Source: Aristolochia californica (Eukaryota; Streptophyta; Magnoliopsida; Piperales; Aristolochiaceae). Taken from it: a DNA stretch of 64,000 nt. Shown here piece after piece: positions 1-10,121 of this stretch. The notes under the pieces were generated by a model. The model did no database searches, was not told the origin of the DNA, and worked only from the letters and a program-made list of their open reading frames with translations. A program made the position numbers and the translations under genes. The stretch lies in assembly GCA_029961685.1 (NCBI GenBank), contig JARWKL010000007.1, forward strand, positions 26,421,013 through 26,485,012. The letters run 5' to 3'. The stretch's first letter is position 1; every line of letters begins with the position of its first letter.

Positions 1-426
1 TGGAATTTCCCAAAATTGGATAACAAAACTTTTGTGTTCATTTCTTTTGGGTGAATAAATTTTCTTTATTTATATTTGTTATTATTTTAAATTTTTTCCT
101 TATATCAACTATAAAATTTTCATTTTGTCGTAAGCTTTTTGCCTTGTTTGTTTTCGGGATGAAGGGAGATCGAAAAGTCAAAGTTTTGATTTAAGAAAAA
201 AGTGTACATCTAAATTGGAAAAGCACAATGCACAATTGTAGGGAGAGATAATTCCAAAGAGTGTCAGTAACTTTTAGGGATTGTAAGCTCTTTTTTGTTT
301 GTATATCTTAGGTTTTGCAATCGTCGAGAAAAATTGGTGGCAGAGGATTTTTAACTGAGTGTTGAATTGCAATCCATAAGTCATTTCATTCAAAAACATA
401 GCCCGTTACGTATGATAAATTACTTT

Positions 427-444
427 ACAATCATCTATGATTGT
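427..444. other. Conserved dyad ACAATCAT-CT-ATGATTGT (representative copy)
   Basis: Two perfect 8-bp arms are separated by CT. The element recurs at about +426 of most A and B monomers. In C monomers the right arm changes to ATGATTAAT, leaving 6-bp arms. It could form a short hairpin on either strand. Dyad-rich satellites and non-B DNA have been linked to centromeres in the literature; any function here is inference. Confidence 0.75.
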
Positions 445-518
445 TAGATCAAATTTTTGAAAATGGGCAAAATATTGACTTGTTAGACTCGGGTAAATAT
501 CCCACCGGACGTTCACTT

Positions 519-546
519 GAGAATTTAATGAGCGTTTGTTATTCTC
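519..546. other. Second inverted repeat GAGAAT...ATTCTC (representative copy)
   Basis: Six-base arms at 519-524 and 541-546 flank a 16-base loop. The arms are kept in most A, B and C monomers about 75-120 bp after the dyad near +426. Six-base arms in A+T-rich DNA can arise by chance, and common descent alone explains the recurrence. Confidence 0.5.
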
Positions 547-674
547 TTTAAAAGCTTTGGATCCATAAGTCATTTGAATCTTTAACATGTTTCAAGCATC
601 CATATCCATTTTTAAAACATGTGTAGAAAAGATATCCTTTGTGTAAAATTCCACGCTTAATAGGGTTGGACTAA

Positions 675-1349
675 TGGAATTTCCCAAACTTGGATAAAAA
701 AACTTTTGTGTTCATTTGTGGTGTGCGAATAGATATTTTTTATTTACATTAGTTATTATTTTAAACATTTTCCACACATTAACTATAAAATTTTTATTTT
801 TTTGTGATCTTTTTTGCCTTTTTTGTTTACGGGATGAAGGGGGAACGAAAATTCAAAGTTCATATTTATGAAAAAAGTGTACATCTAAAATGGAAATGCA
901 CAATGCACAAATGTAGAGAGAGATAATTCCAAAGAGTGTCTGTATGATTTAGAGATCTTATGCACTTCTTTCGCTTTTATATCTAAGGTTTTGCAATTGT
1001 CGGGAAACGGGGGAGGCAGGGGATTTTTAACTGAGTGTTGACTGCAAATCCATAAGTCATTTCTTAAAAAAATATAACCCGTTACGCATGATAAATCACT
1101 TTACAATCATCTATGATTGTTAGCTCAACGTTTTGAATATGGGCAAAATAATGGCTTGTTTGACTCGGGCAAATATCCCACCGCACGTTCACTTGAGAAT
1201 TTAATGAGCGTTTCATATTCTCTTTAAAAGCTTCGGATCCATAGGTCATCTGAATCTTTAACATGTTTTTGGCATGCATATCCATTTTGAAAACATGTGT
1301 AGAAAAAATCTCCTTCATGTCAAAATCCATGATATTAGTTTTGGACTAG
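675..1349 (+). repeat. Reference B-type monomer
   Basis: B-type marks: gtgcgaatagatatttttta near the start, tgaagggggaacgaaaattc, a G-rich island at 1002-1022, gttgactgcaaatcc, gttagctcaac, ggcttgtttgactcgggcaa, then ggcatgcat and the end signature gatattagttttggactag. It aligns to A and C along its whole length but differs at many positions, so the three types are old relative to the copies within a type. Confidence 0.93.
1002..1022 (+). other. G-rich island of B-type monomers (representative copy)
   Basis: Runs of 3, 5, 2 and 4 G lie within about 20 bases (gggaaacgggggaggc core), the only strongly G-rich segment in an otherwise A+T-rich monomer. It recurs at about +327 of nearly all B monomers, usually continuing as ggcgggcgattt. 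A and C have aaaattggtgg or aaatgggttgcgg there. A two-tetrad quadruplex is possible on this strand, but there are not four full G3 runs in the usual copy. Confidence 0.7.
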
Positions 1350-2025
1350 TGGAATTTCCCAAACTTGGATAACAAAACTTTTGTGTTCATTTGTGGTGTG
1401 TGAATAAATTTTCTTCATTTACTTTTTTAATTGTTTTAAACTTTTTTCGTACATCAACTATGAAATTTTCATTTTGCTGTGATCTATTTGCCTTTTTTGT
1501 TTACGGGATGAAGGAAGTGTGAAAAACTCGAAGTTTTGATTAAAGAAAAATGTGTACATCTAAATCGGAAATGCACAATGCACATATGTAGAGAGAGATA
1601 ATTCCAAAGAGTGTCTGTAACTTTTAGGTATTGTAAGCACCTTTTCATTTTTATATCTCAGGTTTTGCAATCGTCGGGAAAAATGGGTTGCGGAGGATTT
1701 TTAACTGAGTGTTGAATTGCAATCCATAAGTCATTTCATACAAAAATATAGCCCGTTACTCATGATAAATCACATTACAATCATCTATGATTAATTATGT
1801 CATCTTTTTTGCAAATGGGCAAAATAATGGCATGTTTGACTCGGGTAAATTTCCCACCGCAAGTTCACTTGAGAATTTAATGAGCGTTTGTTATTCTCTT
1901 TAAAAGCTTTGCATCCATAGCTCATTTACATCTTTAACATGTTTCAAACATGCATATCCATTTTTAAAACATGTTAGGATGAAATCTCTTTCTTGCAAAA
2001 TTCCAAGTAATTAGGGTTAAACAAG
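1350..2025 (+). repeat. Reference C-type monomer
   Basis: C-type marks: gtgtgaataaattttcttca, gaaaaactcgaagttttgat, aaatgggttgcggagg, tgattaattatgtca, tttgcaaatgggc, ccgcaagttcacttg, ttgcatccatagctcattt and the end attagggttaaac, which leads into the next A. It carries the perfect 15-bp palindrome CATGTTTCAAACATG at 1938-1952. Confidence 0.93.
1938..1952. other. Perfect palindrome CATGTTT-C-AAACATG of C-type monomers (representative copy)
   Basis: Seven-base arms surround a single C. The element recurs near +588 of C monomers. A monomers have caagcatg instead (one mismatch in the arm) and B monomers have ctggcatg, which mostly destroys the symmetry. About 23 bp downstream, the sequence ttttaaaacatgtg repeats the ACATGT hexamer; deletion endpoints use these repeated words at 48.67 kb. 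Confidence 0.75.
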
Positions 2026-4050
2026 TGGTATTTCCCAAAATTGGATAACAAACATTTGTGTTCATTTGTGTTGGGTGAATAAATTTTCTTTATTTATATT
2101 TTTTATTGTTTTAAAATTTTTCCATGCATCAACTATAAAATTTTCATTTTGTTGTAAGCTTTTTGCCTAGTTTGTTTTCGGGATGAAGGGAGAGCGAAAA
2201 GTCAAAGTTTTGATTTAAGAAAAAAGTGTACATCTAAAATGGAAAAGCACAATGCACAATTGTAGGGAGAGATAATTCCAAAGAGTGTTTGTAATTTTTT
2301 GGGATAGTAAGCTCTTTTTAGTTTTTATATCTCAGGTTTTGCAATCGTCGGGAAAAATTGGTGGCAGAGGATTTTTAACTGAGTGTTGGCTACAAATCCA
2401 TAAGTCATTTCCTACAAAAATATAGCCCTTTACGCATGATAAATCACTTTACAATCATCTATGATTGTTAGCTCAACGTTTTGAAGATGAGCAAAATAAA
2501 GGCTTGTTTGACTCGGGCAAATATCCCACCGCACGTTCACTTGAGAATTTAATGAGCGTTTGTTATTCTCTTTAAAAGCTTCGGATCCATAGGTCATTTG
2601 AATCTTTAACATGTTTCAACCATGCATATCCATTTTTAAAACATGTGTAGAAAAAATCTCTTTCGTGTAAAATTCCAAGCTTAATAGGGTTGGACTAGTG
2701 GAATTTCCCAAACTTGGATAACAAAACTTTTGTGTTCATTTGTGTTGTGTGAATAGATATTTTTTATTTACATTATTTATTATTTTAAATATTTTCCACA
2801 CATCAACTATAAAAGTTTTATTTGGTTGAGATCTTTTTTATCTTTTTTGTTTACGTGATGAAGGGGGTACGAAAACTCAAAGTTCTAATTTAAGAAAAAA
2901 TTGTACATCTAAAATGGAAATGCACAATGCACAAATGTAGAGAGAGATATTTCCAAAGAGTGTCTGTATGTTTTAGGGATCGTATGCACATTTTTCGTTT
3001 TTATATCTAAGGTGTTGCAATCGTCGGCTAACGGGGGAGGCGGGCGATTTTTAACTGAGTGTTGACTTCAAATCCATAATTCATTTCTTACAAAAATATT
3101 GACCGTTACCCATGACAAATCACATTACAATCATCTATGATTGTTAGCTCAACGTTTTGAAAATGGGCAAAATAAAGGCTTGTTTGACTTAGGCAAATAT
3201 CCCACCGCACGTTCACTTTAGAATTTAACGAGCGTTTGCTATTCTCTTTAAAAGCTTCGGATCCATTGGACATTTGAATCTTTAACATGTTTCTGGCATG
3301 CATATCCATTTTTAAAACATGTGTTGAAAAAATCTCCTTCATGTAAAATTCCAAGATATTAGATTTGGACTTGTGAAATTTCCCAAACATGGATGACAAA
3401 ACTTTTGTGTTCATTTGTGGTGTGTGAATAAATTTTCTTCATTTACTTTTTTTATTGTTTTAAACTTTTTTCCGTACATCAATTATGAAATTTTCATTTT
3501 GTTGTGATCTATTTGCCTTTTTTGTTTAGGGGATGAAGGGAGAGCGAAAAACTCGAAGTTTTGATTTAAGAAAAATGTGTACATCTAAAACAAAAATGCA
3601 CAATGCACATATATAGAGAGAGATAATTCCAAAGTGTGTCTGTAATTTTCAGGGATTGTAAGCACCGATTGATTTTTATATCTCAGGTTTTGCAATCATC
3701 GGGAAAAATGGGTTGCGGAGGATTTTTAACTGAGTGTTGAATTGCAATCCATAAGTCATTTCATACAAAAATATTGCCCGTTATGCATGATAAATCACAT
3801 TACAATTATCTATGATTAATTATGTCAGCTTTTTTCCAAATGGGCAAAATAATGGGATGTCTGACTCGGGTAAATATCCCACCGCAAGTTCACTTGAGAA
3901 TTTAATGAGCGTTTTTTATTCTCATTAAAAGCTTTGCATCCATAGCTCATTTGCATATTTAACATGTTTCAAAGATCCATATCCATTTTTAAAATATGTG
4001 TGGATGAAATCTCTTTCTTGCAAAATTCCAAGCTATTAGGGTTAAACTAG
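2026..4050 (+). repeat. A-B-C unit with a B-type conversion tract in its A monomer
   Basis: Monomers start at 2026 (A), 2699 (B) and 3374 (C). The A monomer is a patchwork: its front and mid part are A-type, but from about 2385 it has gttggctacaaatcc, gttagctcaacg and ggcttgtttgactcgggcaa, all B marks, before returning to the A end signature near 2675. Two switches in one monomer fit gene conversion better than a single crossover. Confidence 0.88.
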
Positions 4051-6074
4051 TGGAATTTCCCAAAATTGGATAACAAAACTTTTGTGTTCATTTGTGTTGG
4101 GTGAATAAATTTTCTTTATTTATATTTTTTATTGCTTTAAGTTTTTTCCATACATCAACTATAAAATTTTTATTTTGTTGTAATCTTTTTGCCTTGTTTG
4201 TTTTCGGGATGAAGGGAGAGCGAAAAGTCAAAGTTTTGATTTAAGAAAAGAGTGTACATCTAAAATGGAAAAGCACAATGCACAATTGTACGGAGAGATA
4301 ATTCCAAAGAGTGTCTGTAATTTTTAGGGATTGTAAGCTTTTTTTAGTTTCTACATCTTAGGTTTTGCAATCATCGGGAAAAATAGGTGGCAAAGGATTT
4401 TTAACTGAGTGTTGAATTGCATTCCATAAGTCATTTCATTAAAAAATATAGCCCGTTACGCATGATAAAACACTTTACAATCATCTATGATTGTTAGATC
4501 AATTTTTTGAAAATGGGCAAAATAATGACTTGTTAGACTCGGGGAAATATCCCACCGCACGTTCACTTGAGAATTTAATGAGCGTTTGTTATTCTCTTTA
4601 AAAGCTTTGGATCCATAGGTAATTTGAATCTTTAACATGTTTCAAGCATGCATATCCATTTTTAAAACATGTGTAGAAAAAATCTCCTTCATGTAAAATT
4701 TCAAGCTTAATAGGGTTGGACTAATGGAATTTCCCAAACTTGGATAACAAAACTTTTGTGTTTATTTGTGGTGTGTGAATAGATATTTTTTATTTACATT
4801 AGTTATTATTTTAAATATTTTCCACACATCAACTATAAAATTTTTATTTTTTTGTGATCTTTTTTGCCTTTTTTGTTTTCGGGATGAAGGGGGAGCGAAA
4901 AGTCAAAGTTCTTATTTAAGAAAAAAGTTTACATCTAAAATTGACATGCACAATGCACAAATGTAGAGAGAGATATTTCCAAAGAGTGTCTGTATGTTTT
5001 AGGGATCGAATGCACTTTTTTCGTTTTTATATCTAAGGTTTTGCAATCGTCGGGAAACAGGGGAGCCGGGCGATTTTTAACTGAGTGTTGACTTCAAATC
5101 CATAAGTCCTTTCTTACAAAAATATAGCCCGTTACACATGACAAATCACTTTACAATCATCTATGATTGTTAAGTCAACGTTTTGAATATGGGCAAAATA
5201 AAGGCTTGTTTGACTCAGGCAAATATCCCACCGCACGTTCACTTTAGAATTTAATGAGCATTTGTTATTCTCTTTAAAAGCTTCGGATCCATAGGTCATT
5301 TGAATCTTTAACATGTTTCTGCCACGCATATCTATTTTTAAAACATGTGTAGAAAAAATCTCCTTCATGTAAAATTCCAAGATATTAGATTTGGACTAGT
5401 GGAATTTCCCAAACTTTGATAACAAAACTTTTGTGTTCATTTGTGGTGTGTGAATAAATTTTCTTCATTAACTTTTTTTATTGTTTTAAACTTTTTCCGT
5501 ACATCAACTATGAAATTTTCATTTTGTTGTGATCTATTTGCCTTTTTTGTTTATGGGATGAAGGGAGAGCGAAAACCTCGAAGTTTTGATTTAAGAAAAA
5601 TGTGTACAGCTAAAACGGAAATGCACAATGCACATATGTAGAGAGAGATAATTCCAAAGAGTGTCTGTAATTTTTAGGGATTGTAAGCACCTTTTCGTTT
5701 TTATATATCAGGTTTTGCAATCGTCAGGAAAAATGGGTTGCGGATGATTTTTAACTGAGTGATTAATTGCAATCCATAAGTCTTTTCATACAAAAATATT
5801 GCCCGTTACGCATGATAAATCACATTACAATCATCTATGATTAATTATGTCAGCTTTTTGCAAATGGGCAAAATAATGGCATGTTTGACTCGTGTAAATA
5901 TCCCACCGCAAGTCCACTTGAGAATTTAATGAGCGTTTGTTATTCTCTTTAAAAGCTTTGCATCCATAGCTTATTTGCATCTTTAACATGTTTCAAAAAT
6001 GCATATCCATTTTTAAAACATGTGTGGATCAAATCTCTTTCTTGCAAAATTTCATGCTATTAGGGTTAAACTAG
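4051..6074 (+). repeat. A-B-C unit; most of it duplicated in the next unit
   Basis: Monomers start at 4051 (A), 4725 (B) and 5400 (C). From about 4.81 kb onward the sequence is nearly identical to that 2,024 bp downstream, including rare variants such as gaaaagtcaaagttcttatt in B and gtgattaattgc in C. Confidence 0.9.
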
Positions 6075-8860
6075 TGGAATTTCCCAAAATTGGATAACAA
6101 AACTTTTGTGTTCATTTGTGGTGTGTGAATAAATTTTCTTCATTTACTTTTTTTATTGTTTTAAACTTCTTCCGTACATCAACAATGAAATTTTCATTTT
6201 GTTGTGATCTATTTGCCTTTTTTTTTTACGGGATGAAGGGAGAGCGAAAAGTCAAAGTTTTGATTTAAGAAAACTGTGTACATCTAAAATGGAAAAGCAC
6301 AATGCACAATTGTAGGGAGAGATAATTCCAAAGAGTGTCTGTAATTTTTAGGGATTGTAAGCTCTTTTTAGTTTTTATATCTCAGGTTTTGCAATCGTCG
6401 GGAAAAATTGGTGGCAGAGGATTTTTAACTGAGTGTTGAATTGAAATCCATAAGTCATTTCATTAAAAAATATCGCCCGTTACGCATGATAAATCACTTT
6501 ACAATCATCTATGATTGTTAGATCAAATTTTTGAAAATGGGCAAAATAATGACTTGTTAGACTCGGGTAAATATCCCATCGCACGTTCACTTGAAAATTT
6601 AATGAGCGTTTGTTATTCTCTTTAAAATATTTGGATCCATAGGTCATTTGAATCTTTAACATGTTTCAAGCATGCATATCCATTTTTAAAACATGTGTAG
6701 AAAAAATCTCCTTCATGTAAAATTCCAAGCTTAATAGGGTTGGACTAATGGAATTACCCAAACTTGGATAACAAAACTTTTGTGTTCATTTGTGGTGTGT
6801 GAATATATATTTTTTATTTGCATTAGTTATTATTTTAAATATTTTCCACACATCAACTATAAAATTTTTATTTTTTTGTGATCTTTTTTGCCTTTTTTGT
6901 TTTCGGGATGAAGGGGGAGCGAAAAGTCAAAGTTCTTATTTAAGAAAAAAGTTTACATCTAAAATTGACATGCACAATGCACAAATGTAGAGAGAGATAT
7001 TTCCAAAGAGTGTCTGTATGTTTTAGGGATCGAATGCACTTTTTTCGTTTTTATATCTAAGGTTTTGCAATCGTCGGGAAACAGGGGAGCCGGGCGATTT
7101 TTAACTGAGTGTTGACTTCAAATCCATAAGTCCTTTCTTACAAACATATAGCCCGTTACACATGACAAATCACTTTACAATCATCTATGATTGTTAAGTC
7201 AACGTTTTGAATATGGGCAAAATAAAGGCTTGTTTGACTCAGGCAAATATCCCACCGCACGTTCACTTTAGAATTTAATGAGCATTTGTTATTCTCTTTA
7301 AAAGCTTCGGATCCATAGGTCATTTGAATCTTTAACATGTTTCTGCCACGCATATCTATTTTTAAAACATGTGTAGAAAAAATCTCCTTCATGTAAAATT
7401 CCAAGATATTAGATTTGGACTAGTGGAATTTCCCAAACTTTGATAACAAAACTTTTGTGTTCATTTGTGGTGTGTGAATAAATTTTCTTCATTAACTTTT
7501 TTTATTGTTTTAAACTTTTTCCGTACATCAACTATGAAATTTTCATTTTGTTGTGATCTATTTGCCTTTTTTGTTTACGGGATGAAGGGAGAGCGAAAAC
7601 CTCGAAGTTTTGATTTAAGAAAAATGTGTACAGCTAAAACGGAAATGCACAATGCACATATGTAGAGAGACATAATTCCAAAGGGTGTCTGTAATTTTTA
7701 GGGATTGTAAGCACCTTTTCGTTTTTATATATAAGGTTTTGCAATCGTCAGGAAAAATGGGTTGCGGATGATTTTTAACTGAGTGATTAATTGCAATCCA
7801 TAAGTCTTTTCATACAAAAATATTGCCCGTTACGCATGATAAATCACATTACAATCATCTATGATTAATTATGTCAGCTTTTTGCAAATGGGCAAAATAA
7901 TGGCATGTTTGACTCGTGTAAATATCCCACCGCAAGTCCACTTGAGAATTTAATGAGCGTTTGTTATTCTCTTTAAAAGCTTTGCATCCATAGCTTATTT
8001 GCATCTTTAACATGTTTCAAAAATGCATATCCATTTTTAAAACATGTGTGGATCAAATCTCTTTCTTGCAAAATTTCATGCTATTAGGGTTAAACTAGTG
8101 GAATTTCCCAAAATTGGATAACAAAACTTTTGTGTTCATTTGTGGTGTGTGAATAAATTTTCTTCATTTACTTTTTTTATTGTTTTAAACTTCTTCCGTA
8201 CATCAACAATGAAATTTTCATTTTGTTGTCATCTATTTGCCTTTTTTTTTTACGGGATGAAGGGAGAGCGAAAAGTCAAAGTTTTGATTTAAGAAAACTG
8301 TGTACATCTAAAATGGAAAAGCACAATGCACAATTGTAGGGAGAGATAATTCCAAAGAGTGTCTGTAATTTTTAGGGATAGTAAGCTCTTTTTAGTTTTT
8401 ATATCTCAGGTTTTGCAATCGTCGGGAAAAATTGGTGGCAGAGGATTTTTAACTGAGTGTTGAATTGAAATCCATAAGTCATTTCATTAAAAAATATCGC
8501 CCGTTACGCATGATAAATCACTTTACAATCATCTATGATTGTTAGATCAAATTTTTGAAAATGGGCAAAATAATGACTTGTTAGACTCGGGGAAATATCC
8601 CATCGCACGTTCACTTGAAAATTTCATGAGCGTTTGTTATTCTCTTTAAAAGATTTGGATCCATAGGTCATTTGAATCTTTAACATGTTTCAAGCATGCA
8701 TATCCATTTTTAAAACATGTGTAGAAAAAATCTCCTTCATGTAAAATTCCAAGCTTAATAGGGTTGGACTAATGGAATTTCCCAAACTTGGATAACAAAA
8801 TTTTTGTGTTCATTTGTGGTGTGTGAATATATATTTTTTATTTGCATTAGTTATTATTTT
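4810..8860 (+). repeat. Very recent tandem duplication of one 2,024-bp higher-order unit
   Basis: Copy 1 is about 4810-6834 and copy 2 about 6835-8860. Monomer starts are offset by exactly 2,024 bp (4725/6749/8773, 5400/7424, 6075/8099), so there is no net indel. By eye I find about a dozen substitutions. The C/A hybrid monomer occurs once in each copy, so the hybrid predates the duplication. Similarity falls back to the array's usual level before about 4.8 kb and after about 8.87 kb. Confidence 0.85.
6075..8098 (+). repeat. (C/A hybrid)-B-C unit
   Basis: Monomers start at 6075, 6749 (B) and 7424 (C). The one at 6075 sits in the A position and has the A-like start ccaaaattgg, then C-type sequence (gtgtgtgaataaattttcttcatttac, given here as two overlapping marks gtgtgtgaataaatt and ttcttcatttac) to about 6240, then A-type sequence from gagcgaaaagtcaaag to the end. 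It is a C-front, A-back hybrid replacing a normal A monomer without changing length. Confidence 0.9.
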
Positions 8861-10121
8861 AAATAATTTCCACACATCAACTATAAAATTTTTATATTGT
8901 TGTGATCTTTTTTGCCTTTTTTATTTACAGGATGAAGGGGGAGCGAAAACTCAAAGTTCTGATTTAAGAAAAAAATGTACGTCTAAAATGGAAATGCACA
9001 ATGTACAAATGTAGAGAGAGATATTTCCAAAGACTGTCTGTATGTTTTAGGGATCGTATGCACTTGTTTCGTTTTTATATCTAAGGTTTTGCAATCGTCG
9101 GGAAACGGGGGAGGCGGGCGATTTTTAACTGAGTGTTGACTTCAAATCCATAAGTCATTTCTTACAAAAATATAGCCCGTTACGCATGACAAATCACTTT
9201 ACAATCATCTATGATTGTTAGCTCAACTTTTTGAATTTGGGCAAAATAATGGCTTGTTTGACTTGGGCAAATATCCCACAGCACGTTCACTTGAGAATTT
9301 AATGAGCGTTTGTTATTCTCTTTAAAAGCGTTGGATCCATAGGTCATTTGAATCTTTAACATGTTTCTGGCATGTAATCCATTTTTAAAACATGTGTAGT
9401 AAAAATCTCCTTCATGTAAATTTCCAAGATATTAGTTTTGGACTAGTGGAATTTCCCAAACTTGGATAAAAAAAGTTTTGTGTTCATTTGTGGTGTGTGA
9501 ATAAATTTTCTTCATTTACTTTTTTTATTGTTTTAAACTTTTTCCCTACATCAACTAAGAAATTTTCATTTTGCTGTGATCTATTTGCCTTTTTTGTTTA
9601 CAGAATGAAGGGAGTGCGAAAAACTCGAAGTTTTGATTTAAGAAAAATGTGTACATCTAAAACGGAAATGCACAATGCACATATGTAGAGAGAGATAATT
9701 CCAAAGAGTGTCTGTAGTTTTTAGGGATTGTAAGCACCTTTTCATTTTTAACTCTCAGGTGTTGCAATCGTCGAGAAAAATGGGTTGCAGAGGATTTTTA
9801 ACTGAGTGTTGAATTGCAATCCATAAGTCATTTCATACAGAAATATAGCCCGTTGCGCATGATAAATCCCATTATAATCATCTATTATTAATTATGTCAG
9901 CTTTTTGCAAATGGGCAAAATAATGGCATGTTTGACACGGGTAAATATCCTACCGCAAGTTCACTTGAGAATTTAATGAGCATTTGTTGTTCTCTTTAAA
10001 AGCGTTGCATCCATAGCTCATTTGCGTCTTTAACATGTTTCAAACATGGATATCCATTTTTAAAACATGTGTGGACGAAATCTCTTTCTTGCAAAATTCC
10101 AAGCTATTAGGGTTAAACTAG
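8099..10121 (+). repeat. (C/A hybrid)-B-C unit, second copy of the hybrid
   Basis: Monomers start at 8099 (hybrid like 6075), 8773 (B) and 9447 (C). The B front still matches 6749 (gaatatatattttttatttg), then departs from it near 8865. The C back half carries unusual variants (tttgacacggg, aaaagcgttgcatcc, aacatggatatcc) that also occur one unit downstream. Confidence 0.9.

Larger units (their letters stand above)
1..674 (+). repeat. Reference A-type monomer
   Basis: A-type marks seen here: tgggtgaataaattttcttt near +48; aaaagtcaaagttttgattt near +172; a doubled 7-mer (GCACAAT at 223-236); aattggtggcagagg near +334; then gttagatcaaatttttg, gacttgttagactcggg, caagcat, and the end signature cttaatagggttggactaa. 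An 18-bp dyad lies at 427-444. The window opens exactly on the motif chosen as +1, so whether the preceding monomer is C-type cannot be seen. Confidence 0.93.

Noticed and set aside
1..674. Internal ~169-bp sub-repeats (675 is about four nucleosome lengths)
   Set aside because: I could not find recurring blocks inside a monomer beyond short words such as GCACAAT and ACATGT; self-alignment of the consensus would settle it.
1001..1017. CENP-B-box-like sequence in the B island (tcgtcgggaaacgggg)
   Set aside because: The usual core TTCG, four bases, A, two bases, CGGG is not met: the first T is missing and spacing is one base too long.
2011..2019. Interstitial telomeric repeat
   Set aside because: Only one and a half TTAGGG-like words per unit, with no tandem run; part of the monomer sequence.
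4766..4966. Repeated ~66-codon plus-strand frames in B and C monomers (residues WCVN near the start, hydrophobic middle) as a small membrane protein family
   Set aside because: They begin at TTG rather than ATG, recur only because the monomer recurs, and are broken by indels or stops in many copies (for example 11469, 13491, 34771). No promoter, codon bias or homology is visible.
5132..5380. 82-codon minus-strand frames as genes
   Set aside because: They are upstream extensions from TTG of the 60-codon frame, varying in length with local indels; satellite by-products.
4810..8860. Assembly duplication as the explanation of the near-identical unit pair
   Set aside because: The copies differ at about a dozen sites, so they are not one sequence entered twice; a collapsed or mis-joined assembly still cannot be excluded from sequence alone.
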